Shown: positions 23,007 to 31,896, numbered from the stretch's first letter. The stretch: 51,421 nt of DNA from Lachnospiraceae bacterium (GCA_017469945.1 JAFUFI010000007.1:1-51421), one strand, 5' to 3'. Numbers and translations: made by a program. The notes: generated from the letters alone by a model not told the origin.

Positions 23007-23900
23007 ATGCAGGTTAAAGGAAAGATCATAAAAGGGATCGGCGGTTTTTACTATGTAAAGACCGCCGAGTGCATATATGAATGTAAAGCCAGAGGCGTAT
23101 TTCGAAAAGACAAGAAAAAGCCCCTGGTAGGTGACGACTGCCTTATGGAGGTTACTGATGAGGAAAAGCTTATCGGTAATGTAATAGAGCTTTACGACAG
23201 GAAAAACGAGCTGATACGTCCCGCAGTTTCAAATGTGGATCAGGCTCTTGTTATTTTCGCGGTAGCCCATCCACAGCCTCCTTTGGGACTTGTGGACCGT
23301 ATGCTGATACTTTTGGAACAGCAGGGGCTTCCCTGCGCCGTTGTCTTTAATAAATCGGATCTTGACGGCGGCGGAGCAGGAGAGAACTTTAAAAGGATTT
23401 ACGAGTCCGCGGGTTACAATGTATTTATCGTAAGTGCCAAAGAGAAAAAAGGACTTGACGAGCTTCGCGAATATCTGAAAGGAAAGACAACAACGGTTGC
23501 CGGGCCTTCCGGAGTCGGAAAGAGTTCTCTTATAAATCTCCTTGCGGGAAAGCAGGTAATGGAGACCGGTGAGATATCGGAAAAGATCGAAAGAGGAAAG
23601 CATACCACGAGACATTCGGAGCTTTTCTCTCTTTGGGACGACGGCGAAACCTTTATCTGCGATACCCCCGGTTTTTCAAGCCTTGAGCTTTACGTTTGCG
23701 GGATAGAGAAAGAGGACCTCTGGAAATGCTACCCGGAGTTTGTGCCCGAAGAGCCTTATTGCAGATTTGCGGGATGCGCCCATATGGCGGAGCCGGACTG
23801 CGGAGTCAAAAAGGCAGTTGAAGAGGGGCGTATAGCGAAGGAAAGATACGAAAACTATAAACTTTTGTATGAAGGTTTAAAGTCAAGAAAAAAATATTAG
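23007..23900 (+). CDS. rsgA: Ribosome small-subunit-dependent GTPase RsgA
   Basis: A 297-aa circularly permuted GTPase that checks late 30S maturation. An N-terminal OB fold (about 1-65) is followed by the permuted G motifs: NKSD (115-118, G4), GPSGVGKSS (166-174, G1) and DTPGFSS (219-225, G3). A C-terminal zinc site holds Cys252, Cys257, His259 and Cys265. The start at 23007 lies 3 nt after the kinase stop. The usual followers rpe and thiN are missing here; an AT-rich gap and a uracil permease come next. Confidence 0.95.
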   Translation: MQVKGKIIKGIGGFYYVKTAECIYECKARGVFRKDKKKPLVGDDCLMEVTDEEKLIGNVIELYDRKNELIRPAVSNVDQALVIFAVAHPQPPLGLVDRMLILLEQQGLPCAVVFNKSDLDGGGAGENFKRIYESAGYNVFIVSAKEKKGLDELREYLKGKTTTVAGPSGVGKSSLINLLAGKQVMETGEISEKIERGKHTTRHSELFSLWDDGETFICDTPGFSSLELYVCGIEKEDLWKCYPEFVPEEPYCRFAGCAHMAEPDCGVKKAVEEGRIAKERYENYKLLYEGLKSRKKY

Positions 23901-23922
23901 TTTTGTAAATTTTGTAATATCC

Positions 23923-24097
23923 TATAATTATTTTACAATTAATGGTACTAAGATTTAGCAAATAAACATAATTTACAATTGTGTATGGGCTATGCTATTA
24001 TTTATGTCGGTAAATAGTGGTCATAGCTTATATTATGTCAACTTTTACACAACATCTTGTGTTTGCAACCAAAAGACAAGGTATTTACAATTGGAGG
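23923..24097 (+). promoter_or_regulatory. AT-rich leader/promoter region of the uracil permease gene
   Basis: The 205 nt between rsgA and the permease ATG hold a TATAAT (23923-23928) with no good -35, and a better pair TTTACA (23972-23977) / TATTAT (23996-24001) at 18 nt. A TTTACAATT sequence recurs at 23932, 23972 and 24084, the last touching the GGAGG SD (24093-24097). A small hairpin ACACAA (24047-24052) / TTGTGT (24057-24062) lies in between. No known riboswitch core was recognised. Confidence 0.5.
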
Positions 24098-24105
24098 AGA
24101 AATCT

Positions 24106-25464
24106 ATGAAACTCATTTACAACGTAGATGACAAAGTCAAATTCGGACCTCTCGTCATCTTCGCACTTCAGCAGCTTTTAGCTATCATGACAGCAACTCT
24201 TGTTGTTCCCATCATCATCGGAAATAACATGAGCCCCGCCGCTGCTCTTTTCGGAGCCGGTGTCGGAACACTTATCTATGTTCTCTTTACAAAGAGAAAG
24301 AGCCCCGTATTCTTAGGTTCATCATTCGCATTTTTAGGTTCTATGGCAGCAGCTTTTGCAGGCGGCGTTTCAATGAGTCTCGGATATGTAGGACTTATCC
24401 TTGGTGCCGTTTTTGCCGGACTTGTATATGTTGTTATCGCTCTTATCGTTAAGCTTGTAGGTGTTGAATGGATCAACAAGCTTATGCCCGCGGTTGTTAT
24501 CGGACCTACCGTTGCAATCATCGGACTTTCACTTGCGGGAAACGCTGTAGGAGATATCCTTACCGGCGGAGTTAAGGACGTTTCCGGCGCTGCAGTTGCC
24601 AGCCCCATCGCCGCTCTTTGTGTAGGACTTGTTACTTTAGGCGTTACGATGCTTTGCTCAACCTACGGAAAGAAGACCGCAAAGCTTATTCCCTTTATCT
24701 TCGGTATCCTTGCCGGATATGCATGTGCCCTTTGCCTTACTCTTATCGGCAATGCGGCAAATATCGATGCTATTAAGCTCCTTTCCTTCGACTCTTTCAA
24801 GAAGCTTGTTGAAGGCGGCGTAGGAATCAAGACTTTCCTTGCTGTTCCCGATTTCACATTCCTTCACGCGGGATTCGGAGAGCTTAATGCTTCATATGTC
24901 GGAACCATCGCAGCAGCGTACATTCCTGTTGCATTCGTTGTATTTGCAGAGCATATCGCTGACCACAAGAACATTTCAACCATCATCGAGAAGGATCTCT
25001 TAAAGGAGCCCGGTCTTCACAGAACTCTCCTTGGAGACGGTGTCGGATCAATGGTCGGTGCATTCTTCGGCGGATGTCCCAACACCACATACGGCGAGTC
25101 AATCGGATGTGTTGCCATTACCAAGAACGCTTCCGTTTACACCATCATCACCGCAGCTTGCGGAGCGATAATCATTTCATTTATCTCTCCCTTCATTGCT
25201 TTTGTTAATTCAATTCCCAGCTGTGTAATGGGCGGTGTTTGTATGGCTCTTTACGGATTCATCGCTGTTAGCGGTCTTAAGATGATTCAGAATGTTAACC
25301 TTAACAAGAACAAGAATCTCTTCGTTGTATCCGTAATCCTTATCGCCGGTATCGGCGGACTTACACTTCACTTCGGTTCCGTTACCATTACCGAAGTTGC
25401 TTGTGCTCTTATTCTTGGTATTCTTACCAACCTGATTTTAAAGAAAGCTCCCGAAGAGGAGTAA
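24106..25464 (+). CDS. uraA: Uracil permease (NCS2 family)
   Basis: A 452-aa protein with about 14 hydrophobic segments, the NCS2 (nucleobase:cation symporter) fold. Substrate-site motifs of UraA are present: FAEHIADHK (Glu and His of helix 8) and CPNTTYGESIG (Glu of helix 10), which favours uracil over xanthine or guanine. The ATG at 24106 is taken because GGAGG (24093-24097) lies 8 nt upstream; the longer open frame back to 23992 begins in the AT-rich leader and encodes an un-NCS2-like hydrophilic extension. It stands before carB, another pyrimidine gene, but a strong terminator separates the two. Confidence 0.9.
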   Translation: MKLIYNVDDKVKFGPLVIFALQQLLAIMTATLVVPIIIGNNMSPAAALFGAGVGTLIYVLFTKRKSPVFLGSSFAFLGSMAAAFAGGVSMSLGYVGLILGAVFAGLVYVVIALIVKLVGVEWINKLMPAVVIGPTVAIIGLSLAGNAVGDILTGGVKDVSGAAVASPIAALCVGLVTLGVTMLCSTYGKKTAKLIPFIFGILAGYACALCLTLIGNAANIDAIKLLSFDSFKKLVEGGVGIKTFLAVPDFTFLHAGFGELNASYVGTIAAAYIPVAFVVFAEHIADHKNISTIIEKDLLKEPGLHRTLLGDGVGSMVGAFFGGCPNTTYGESIGCVAITKNASVYTIITAACGAIIISFISPFIAFVNSIPSCVMGGVCMALYGFIAVSGLKMIQNVNLNKNKNLFVVSVILIAGIGGLTLHFGSVTITEVACALILGILTNLILKKAPEEE

Positions 25465-25478
25465 TAAAGACCATTTCA

Positions 25479-25514
25479 ATATCTCAGTTGCTTGCGACTG
25501 AGATATTGTTTTGT
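25479..25514 (+). terminator. Rho-independent terminator of the uracil permease gene
   Basis: CAATATCTCAGT (25479-25490) pairs perfectly with ACTGAGATATTG (25499-25510) around an 8-nt loop and is followed by TTTT. Confidence 0.9.
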
Positions 25515-25549
25515 GTAATGGGAGCAGAGCCTGCTCTCATTACACAAGA
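25513..25549 (+). promoter_or_regulatory. 17-bp hairpin in the carB leader
   Basis: Bases 25513-25529 (TTGTGTAATGGGAGCAG) pair with 25533-25549 with a 3-nt loop and a single G-U pair. Its 5' arm overlaps the T-run of the preceding terminator. It has no T-run of its own, so it is not a simple terminator; the 40 nt from here to the carB ATG carry only the SD (GGAAGGA). It could protect or regulate the carB mRNA, or be a repeat. Confidence 0.7.
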
Positions 25550-25589
25550 CATAGTTAAAAGTCTAATATGAAAAAGGAAGGATATTTCT

Positions 25590-28500
25590 ATGCCCAAACG
25601 TGAAGACATAAACAAAGTACTTATCATCGGATCAGGCCCCATCGTCATCGGACAGGCCTGTGAGTTCGATTACTCAGGTACTCAGGCCTGTAAGGCTTTA
25701 AAGAAGCTCGGTTACGAGATCGTACTTGTAAACTCAAACCCCGCTACTATTATGACAGACCCCGAGACTGCTGATGTTACATACATCGAGCCTCTTAACG
25801 TAAAGAGACTTGAACAGATTATCGCAAAAGAGCGCCCGGATGCACTTCTTCCCAACCTTGGAGGACAGTCGGGACTTAATCTTTGCGCGGAACTTAACAA
25901 AGCAGGCATCCTTGATAAGTATAATGTTAAGGTTATCGGAGTACAGGTTGATGCCATCGAGCGAGGCGAGGACCGTATAGAGTTTAAAAAGACTATGGAC
26001 AGTCTCGGAATCGAGATGGCAAGATCCGAAGTAGCATATTCCGTAGAAGAAGCTTTGGGCATAGCAGAAAAGTTGGGCTACCCTGTTGTACTTCGTCCCG
26101 CATACACAATGGGCGGAGCAGGCGGTGGCCTTGTCTACAACAAAGAAGAATTAAAGACCGTCTGCGCAAGAGGACTTCAGGCTTCCCTCGTGGGACAGGT
26201 TCTTGTTGAGGAATCAATCCTCGGATGGGAAGAGCTTGAACTTGAAGTTGTAAGAGACAGCGAAGGCAATATGATAACCGTCTGCTTCATCGAGAACATC
26301 GATCCCCTCGGAGTTCATACCGGAGACTCTTTCTGTTCCGCTCCTATGCTTACAATCTCAAAGGAGTGCCAGGACAGACTTCAGGAGCAGGCTTACAAGA
26401 TCGTAGATAAGGTTCAGGTCATCGGCGGTACCAATGTACAGTTTGCACATGACCCTGTAACCGATAGAATAATCGTAATTGAGATCAACCCCAGAACTTC
26501 ACGTTCCTCTGCACTTGCTTCAAAGGCTACGGGCTTCCCTATCGCTCTTGTTTCAGCGATGCTTGCTTGCGGACTTACCCTCAAGGATATTCCCTGCGGA
26601 AAGTACGGAAGCCTTGACAAATATGTACCCGATGGTGATTACGTTGTAATCAAGTTTGCAAGATGGGCGTTTGAAAAATTCAAAGGCGTAGAAGATAAGC
26701 TCGGAACTCAGATGCGCGCTGTCGGCGAGGTAATGAGTATCGGAAAGAACTTCAAGGAGGCCTTCCAGAAGGCAATCAGATCCCTTGAAACCGGAAGATA
26801 CGGACTCGGGCATGTTAAAAATTTTGATACTCTTACAAAGGAGCAGCTCCTTAATAAGCTTTCCGTTCCTTCGAGCGAGAGATATTTCCTTATCTACGAA
26901 GCTTTGAGAAAGGGCGCTACCGCGCAGGAAATCTTCGATATCACAAAGGTTAAGCATTACTTCCTTGAACAGATGAAAGAGCTCGTTGATGAAGAGGAAG
27001 AGATCCTTAAGAGCAAGGGAAGCCTTATTTCCGACGAGGCTCTTACAAAGGCCAAGAAGGACGGTTTCTCCGACAAGTATTTAAGTAAGCTTCTTGAAAT
27101 CCCCGAGGAGGATATCAGAAACCGCAGAAAGGCAATCGGCGTTACCGAGTGCTGGGAAGGTGTTCACGTAAGCGGAACAAAGGACAGCGCTTACTACTTC
27201 TCAACTTATAATTCAGAGGATAAGGATCCCGTATCCGAGAACAAAAAGATCATGATACTCGGCGGCGGTCCCAACCGTATCGGCCAGGGTATCGAATTTG
27301 ACTATTGTTGCGTACATGCGGCTATGGCCCTTAAGAAGCTGGGCTTCGAGACCATCATCGTAAACTGCAACCCTGAAACGGTTTCAACAGACTACGATAC
27401 CTCCGATAAGCTTTACTTCGAGCCTCTTACCTTAGAGGATGTCCTTTCCATCTACGAGAAGGAGAAGCCTCTTGGTGTGATTGCGCAGTTTGGCGGACAG
27501 ACACCTCTTAACCTTGCCGCAGAGCTTAAGAAAAACGGCGTAAAGATCCTCGGAACTTCTCCCGAAGTCATCGATCTTGCGGAAGACAGAGACCAGTTCA
27601 GAGCTCTTATGGATAAGCTCGGAATTCCTATGCCCGAGTCCGGAATGGCTACAACGGTTGAAGAGGCAATCTCAATCGCGAACAAGATCGGCTACCCCGT
27701 AATGGTTCGCCCTTCTTACGTACTCGGTGGAAGAGGTATGGAAGTCGTTTACGATGACGAGGCTATGGCGGATTATATGCGCGCTGCAGTAGGCGTTACC
27801 CCCGACAGACCCATCCTTATCGACAGATTCTTAAACCACGCTATGGAATGCGAATCCGATGCTATCTGCGACGGAACCCACGCTTTTGTACCGGCGGTTA
27901 TGGAGCATATCGAGCTTGCGGGCGTTCACTCCGGCGACTCTGCCTGCATCATCCCTTCGGCGCATATTCCCGAGGAGAACGTTAAGACCATCAAGGAATA
28001 TACAAGAAAGATCGCTGAGGAAATGCATGTAAGAGGTCTTATGAATATGCAGTATGCCATCGAGAACGGAAAGGTATTTGTTCTCGAGGCTAACCCCAGA
28101 GCATCAAGAACCGTTCCCCTTGTTTCCAAGGTTTGCAATATCAGAATGGTTCCTCTTGCTACCGAGATAATCACTTCAGAGCTTACGGGTAAGCCTTCAC
28201 CGGTTCCCGAGCTTAAGGAGAAAAATATTCCTTACTACGGCGTTAAGGAAGCAGCATTCCCCTTCAATATGTTCCAGGAGGTTGACCCTATCTTAGGACC
28301 CGAGATGAGATCCACCGGTGAGGTGCTCGGACTTTCACCTTCCTACGGAGAAGCTTTCGTTAAAGCACAGGAAGGCGTTCAGTCGGCGCTTCCTATGGAG
28401 GGAACTGTGCTTATCTCCGTAAACAGAAAAGACAAAGCCGAGGTTGCAAAGGTCGCAAAGCAGTTCGCTGAAGACGGCTTCAAGATCCTTGCTACCGGAC

Positions 28501-28811
28501 AGACATACGAGATCATCAGAGAATCGGGCGTTGAAGCTACTCTTATCAAGAAGCTTTACGAAGGAAGACCCAATGTGCTTGATGCAATTGAAAACGGCGA
28601 GATCGATCTTATCATCAACTCACCCGTCGGAAAAGACAGCGTTAATGATGACAGCTACTTAAGAAAGGCTGCCGTAAGAAAGAAGATTCCTTACATTACC
28701 ACCATTGCGGCTGCAAGCGCTGCGGCAGACGGTATCAGATACATGAAGTCCGGTGCCGTAAACGAGATCAAGTCTCTTCAGAAGCTTCATTCTGAGATTA
28801 CGGATATGTAA
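25590..28811 (+). CDS. carB: Carbamoyl-phosphate synthase large subunit
   Basis: A 1073-aa synthetase subunit that makes carbamoyl phosphate for pyrimidine and arginine synthesis. It has two homologous halves, each with a pre-ATP-grasp and ATP-grasp module (first half from IIGSGPIVIGQACEFDYSG, residue about 11; second half from ILGGGPNRIGQGIEFDYCC, about 557), an oligomerisation domain between them, and a C-terminal MGS-like allosteric domain (about 935-1073, VSVNRKDKAEV onward) where UMP/IMP or ornithine would act. Length is standard. carA is not adjacent, unusual but not rare in Lachnospiraceae; the glutaminase subunit must be elsewhere. Confidence 0.96.
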   Translation: MPKREDINKVLIIGSGPIVIGQACEFDYSGTQACKALKKLGYEIVLVNSNPATIMTDPETADVTYIEPLNVKRLEQIIAKERPDALLPNLGGQSGLNLCAELNKAGILDKYNVKVIGVQVDAIERGEDRIEFKKTMDSLGIEMARSEVAYSVEEALGIAEKLGYPVVLRPAYTMGGAGGGLVYNKEELKTVCARGLQASLVGQVLVEESILGWEELELEVVRDSEGNMITVCFIENIDPLGVHTGDSFCSAPMLTISKECQDRLQEQAYKIVDKVQVIGGTNVQFAHDPVTDRIIVIEINPRTSRSSALASKATGFPIALVSAMLACGLTLKDIPCGKYGSLDKYVPDGDYVVIKFARWAFEKFKGVEDKLGTQMRAVGEVMSIGKNFKEAFQKAIRSLETGRYGLGHVKNFDTLTKEQLLNKLSVPSSERYFLIYEALRKGATAQEIFDITKVKHYFLEQMKELVDEEEEILKSKGSLISDEALTKAKKDGFSDKYLSKLLEIPEEDIRNRRKAIGVTECWEGVHVSGTKDSAYYFSTYNSEDKDPVSENKKIMILGGGPNRIGQGIEFDYCCVHAAMALKKLGFETIIVNCNPETVSTDYDTSDKLYFEPLTLEDVLSIYEKEKPLGVIAQFGGQTPLNLAAELKKNGVKILGTSPEVIDLAEDRDQFRALMDKLGIPMPESGMATTVEEAISIANKIGYPVMVRPSYVLGGRGMEVVYDDEAMADYMRAAVGVTPDRPILIDRFLNHAMECESDAICDGTHAFVPAVMEHIELAGVHSGDSACIIPSAHIPEENVKTIKEYTRKIAEEMHVRGLMNMQYAIENGKVFVLEANPRASRTVPLVSKVCNIRMVPLATEIITSELTGKPSPVPELKEKNIPYYGVKEAAFPFNMFQEVDPILGPEMRSTGEVLGLSPSYGEAFVKAQEGVQSALPMEGTVLISVNRKDKAEVAKVAKQFAEDGFKILATGQTYEIIRESGVEATLIKKLYEGRPNVLDAIENGEIDLIINSPVGKDSVNDDSYLRKAAVRKKIPYITTIAAASAAADGIRYMKSGAVNEIKSLQKLHSEITDM

Positions 28812-28853
28812 TTTTTGGAACAAATTTTATATAAAATACGCTTCCCATCAACC

Positions 28854-28859
28854 TATAAT
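28854..28859 (+). promoter_or_regulatory. Possible -10 box upstream of the GH3 leader terminator
   Basis: TATAAT at 28854-28859, with no convincing -35. A start near 28866 would give a leader of about 70 nt that contains the hairpin at 28890-28919. TACGCTT at 28837-28843 is the inverse of AAGCGTA at 28874-28880 across this box. Confidence 0.4.
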
Positions 28860-28889
28860 TAGGGTCATAGAGAAAGCGTAAACTGAAAG

Positions 28890-28919
28890 CGCCGTCTCAT
28901 TTTTATGGGGCGGCGTTTT
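28890..28919 (+). terminator. Terminator (possible attenuator) 14 nt before the GH3 start
   Basis: CGCCGTCTCAT (28890-28900) pairs with ATGGGGCGGCG (28905-28915), 11 bp including two G-U pairs, with a TTTT loop and a TTTT tail. Only 14 nt, holding the GH3 SD, lie between the T-run and the ATG at 28934, so no promoter fits between them. Confidence 0.75.
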
Positions 28920-28933
28920 GGAAAAGAGGAAAT

Positions 28934-31789
28934 ATGAAATTAAAATACAGTGATTATGAGCTTACCGCAAGAAGAGCGGTTTCCGAAGGTGTTGTCCTTC
29001 TTAAGAACGAGGGCGTACTTCCACTTAAAAAGGGAAGCAAGGTTGCTCTTTTCGGACGTATCCAGAGCCGCTATTACAAGTCGGGAACCGGTTCCGGCGG
29101 AATGGTAAATGCAGGTAAGGTATGGACTATACCCGAGGCTTTGGAGAAGGAAGGCCTTTTACTTAACGAAGACCTTAAAAAGATATATGCGCAGTTTGAC
29201 AAAGACCACCCCTATGATATGGGTATGGGATTTGGAAGCGAACCCTGGAGCCAGGACGAGATGCCTCTTACTAAGGACGTTGCAAAGAAGGCGGCGGAAG
29301 AGTCAGAGACAGCGATAGTAGTTATCGGCCGTACCGCCGGAGAGGAACAGGACTATAAAGACGCTCCCGGTGCCTACAGACTCTCTGAAACCGAGAAGGA
29401 AGTGTTAAATACCGTACGCGCTGCTTTTAAAAAGATGATCGTTCTTATGAACGTAAGCGCAGTTCTTGATATGGGGGATATTGAAAGCGTCTGCCCCGAA
29501 GCCATTCTTTACGCCTGGCAGGGAGGAGAAGTCGGTGCCCTTGGATGCGCCGATGTTATCGTGGGAAACGTAAGTCCCTCCGGTAAGCTGACCGATACTA
29601 TCGCCAAAAGGATTGAGGATACTCCCGCATTTCCCAATTTCGGAAGGATCGATTACAACTGCTACGCCGAAGATATCTATGTAGGATATAAGTGGTATGA
29701 AACCTTTAACAAAGACGCGGTACTTTATCCTTTCGGATTCGGACTCTCATACACAACCTTTAAGATAAGCGCCAAAGAAAGCGTACTTAAAGACTCTCTC
29801 GGAAAGATCATTGCCCTTTCGGACGAGCTTTTTGTCAAAAAGATAATCGACGATGAAGGTGCCAAGATTCAGATGACATTCGAAGTGGAAAATACCGGAG
29901 CTTTTGCCGGTAAAGAAGTTGTAGAGGTTTATCTGAAAGCACCCCAGGGAAAGCTTGGAAAGAGCGCGATTTCCCTTGCCGGATTTACAAAGACAAAGAT
30001 TCTTGATCCCGGTGAAAAGTGCCTTGTAAGCGTAGACGTAGATCCTTATCTTATCTCTTCTTATGACGACTCGGGAGTTACCGGAAATCCTTACTGCTAT
30101 GTTTTAGAGGGCGGAAGATACGAATTCCTTGCGGGAGATTCTTCCGTAGATTTAGATAAGGCTTGCGAGTTTACTCTTTCAGAAACTATCGTTACAAAGA
30201 AGTTAAGCTCTCAGATGGCTCCCATTAAGGCCTTTAAGAGAGTTCACCCCGTATCATCGGGAGAGGGATTTAAGGTTTCCTACGAGGATGTTCCTCTTGC
30301 TAAGAGTAGAGACATCGAGATTGCTAAAAATGATAAGCCCCAGTGCCTTCCCTACAGTGGCGATAAGGGAATAAAGCTTGCTTATGTTAAAAACGGAAAG
30401 GCTACGATGGAAGAATTCCTCGCTCAGCTTTCCGATGAAGACCTTACAGCCATCGTAAGAGGCGAGGGAATGGGAAGCCCTAAGGTTACTGCGGGTACCG
30501 CGGCGGCCTTTGGAGGTATCAGCCCCAATCTTAAAGGCTTCGGAATCCCCTGCGGATGCTGCTCCGACGGACCTTCCGGTATGCGAATGGACTGCGGAAC
30601 AAGAGCTTTTTCCCTTCCTAACGGAACGCTTCTTGCTTGCACCTGGAATACAGCTTTAAACGAAGAACTTTTCGGTATGCTGGGAATTGAGATGACTAAG
30701 AACAAGATCGATGTACTTTTGGGACCCGGAATCAATATTCACCGTCATCCTTTAAACGGAAGAAACTTCGAGTATTTCAGCGAAGATCCTCTCGTTACCG
30801 GACGTATGGCTGCCGCTCAGTTTAAGGGGCTTAAAAGTGCGGGCGTAAGCGGAACCTTAAAGCATTTTTGCGGAAACAACCAGGAAACCCACAGACATGA
30901 TATAGACAGCGTCATCTCCGAGAGGGCTTTAAGAGAAGTTTATCTTAAAGGATTTGAAATTGCCATAAAAGAAGGCGGAGCAGACTCCGTTATGACCACA
31001 TACGGAGCTGTAAACGGCTCATGGACCAACTCGAGACATGACCTTAATACCTGCATCTTAAGAGGCGAGTGGGGATTTGAGGGAATCGTTATGACCGACT
31101 GGTGGGCAAAGATCGGAGATGTGGACGGAAAAATCTCAAGGAACGATTTCGCGAGATGCGTACTTGCACAGAACGATTTTTATGCGGTATGTGCCGACGC
31201 CTCGGTAAACTCAACAGATGATAACCTTTTAAGCTCTCTTTCGGATGGAACGATCACAAGAGGACAGCTGGTTAGATGCGCCTCAAATATCTGCTCGTTC
31301 CTTACAAAGACCCACGCTATGGAAAGATTCGTGGGCGAAGAACCTGAGCTTATACTTGAAGGATTCGACGACGGAGATTCTTACGTTAACGCGGCGAATG
31401 TTGAATATTTCGAGATAACCGATGGCACTGTAGTTGACCTTTCTCATGTACTCTCGATTCAGGGATGTGTATACGCTTTCGGACTCGATGTTAAAAAGAG
31501 AGGATGTTATAAGATAGAGATCACGGGAAAGAGCGACCTTTCGGAGCTTGCCCAGATTCCTATCGGAATCTTCTTCCAGAGCGTACCCAGCGGAACCTTT
31601 ACCTTTAACGGTACCGGCGGAGAGTGGAAGAGCCTTGAGAGAAAAATACTTCTTTCTTCAAGATACGGCGTTCTCAGATTCTACTTCGGTGGAAACGGTC
31701 TTACATTAAAGGACCTTAAGTTTACCTTCGAAAAAGATTTTGACCCCGAAGCGGGATGGGACGCATACTCTGATTATATAAAGGGATAG
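28934..31789 (+). CDS. Circularly permuted family 3 beta-glucosidase (GH3)
   Basis: 951 aa, no signal peptide, hence cytoplasmic. The usual order is reversed: the GH3 C-terminal alpha/beta sandwich comes first (about 10-280, RRAVSEGVVLLKNEGVLPL ... GFGLSYTTF), then a fibronectin III-like domain (about 300-410), then the TIM barrel (about 490-800) with LLGPGINIHRHPLNGRNFEYFSEDP-type block, KHFCGNNQE and the nucleophile Asp722 in VMTDWW. A beta-rich, carbohydrate-binding-like tail follows (about 815-951). Reversed GH3 enzymes are known from Butyrivibrio fibrisolvens and Ruminococcus albus. It would hydrolyse imported cello- or xylo-oligosaccharides. The SD is AGAGGA. Confidence 0.93.
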   Translation: MKLKYSDYELTARRAVSEGVVLLKNEGVLPLKKGSKVALFGRIQSRYYKSGTGSGGMVNAGKVWTIPEALEKEGLLLNEDLKKIYAQFDKDHPYDMGMGFGSEPWSQDEMPLTKDVAKKAAEESETAIVVIGRTAGEEQDYKDAPGAYRLSETEKEVLNTVRAAFKKMIVLMNVSAVLDMGDIESVCPEAILYAWQGGEVGALGCADVIVGNVSPSGKLTDTIAKRIEDTPAFPNFGRIDYNCYAEDIYVGYKWYETFNKDAVLYPFGFGLSYTTFKISAKESVLKDSLGKIIALSDELFVKKIIDDEGAKIQMTFEVENTGAFAGKEVVEVYLKAPQGKLGKSAISLAGFTKTKILDPGEKCLVSVDVDPYLISSYDDSGVTGNPYCYVLEGGRYEFLAGDSSVDLDKACEFTLSETIVTKKLSSQMAPIKAFKRVHPVSSGEGFKVSYEDVPLAKSRDIEIAKNDKPQCLPYSGDKGIKLAYVKNGKATMEEFLAQLSDEDLTAIVRGEGMGSPKVTAGTAAAFGGISPNLKGFGIPCGCCSDGPSGMRMDCGTRAFSLPNGTLLACTWNTALNEELFGMLGIEMTKNKIDVLLGPGINIHRHPLNGRNFEYFSEDPLVTGRMAAAQFKGLKSAGVSGTLKHFCGNNQETHRHDIDSVISERALREVYLKGFEIAIKEGGADSVMTTYGAVNGSWTNSRHDLNTCILRGEWGFEGIVMTDWWAKIGDVDGKISRNDFARCVLAQNDFYAVCADASVNSTDDNLLSSLSDGTITRGQLVRCASNICSFLTKTHAMERFVGEEPELILEGFDDGDSYVNAANVEYFEITDGTVVDLSHVLSIQGCVYAFGLDVKKRGCYKIEITGKSDLSELAQIPIGIFFQSVPSGTFTFNGTGGEWKSLERKILLSSRYGVLRFYFGGNGLTLKDLKFTFEKDFDPEAGWDAYSDYIKG

Positions 31790-31801
31790 GAAACCGTTTC
31801 C
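31789..31801 (+). promoter_or_regulatory. LacI-type operator-like palindrome
   Basis: GGAAACCGTTTCC is a 13-bp perfect palindrome about a central C, starting at the last base of the GH3 stop codon. LacI-family and CcpA sites have the same AAnCGnTT core, though two outer cre positions do not match. It lies 26 nt upstream of the next promoter. Confidence 0.35.
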
Positions 31802-31827
31802 GGCTCAGTGATTATACTCAAAAACAG

Positions 31828-31856
31828 TTTACTAATTAGCGCGGTTTTAGTAAAAT
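31828..31856 (+). promoter_or_regulatory. Promoter with overlapping inverted repeat, diguanylate cyclase gene
   Basis: TTTACT (31828-31833), a 17-nt spacer and TAAAAT (31851-31856) form a sigma-A-like promoter. TTTACTAA (31828-31835) and TTAGTAAA (31847-31854) are perfect 8-bp inverse copies covering both boxes, a possible operator. A TATAAT further down (31864-31869) is an alternative -10. Confidence 0.55.
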
Positions 31857-31896
31857 ATAAGCGTATAATTCATGACCACATCAGAGGATTAATGGA

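Noticed and set aside
23901..24105. Purine or other riboswitch before the uracil permease
   Set aside because: No conserved purine-riboswitch core or PyrR-type antiterminator pair could be made out; only short repeats and a 6-bp hairpin.
23992..24105. N-terminal extension of the uracil permease to 23992
   Set aside because: The added residues come from the AT-rich leader, do not resemble NCS2 proteins, and a strong GGAGG serves the ATG at 24106.
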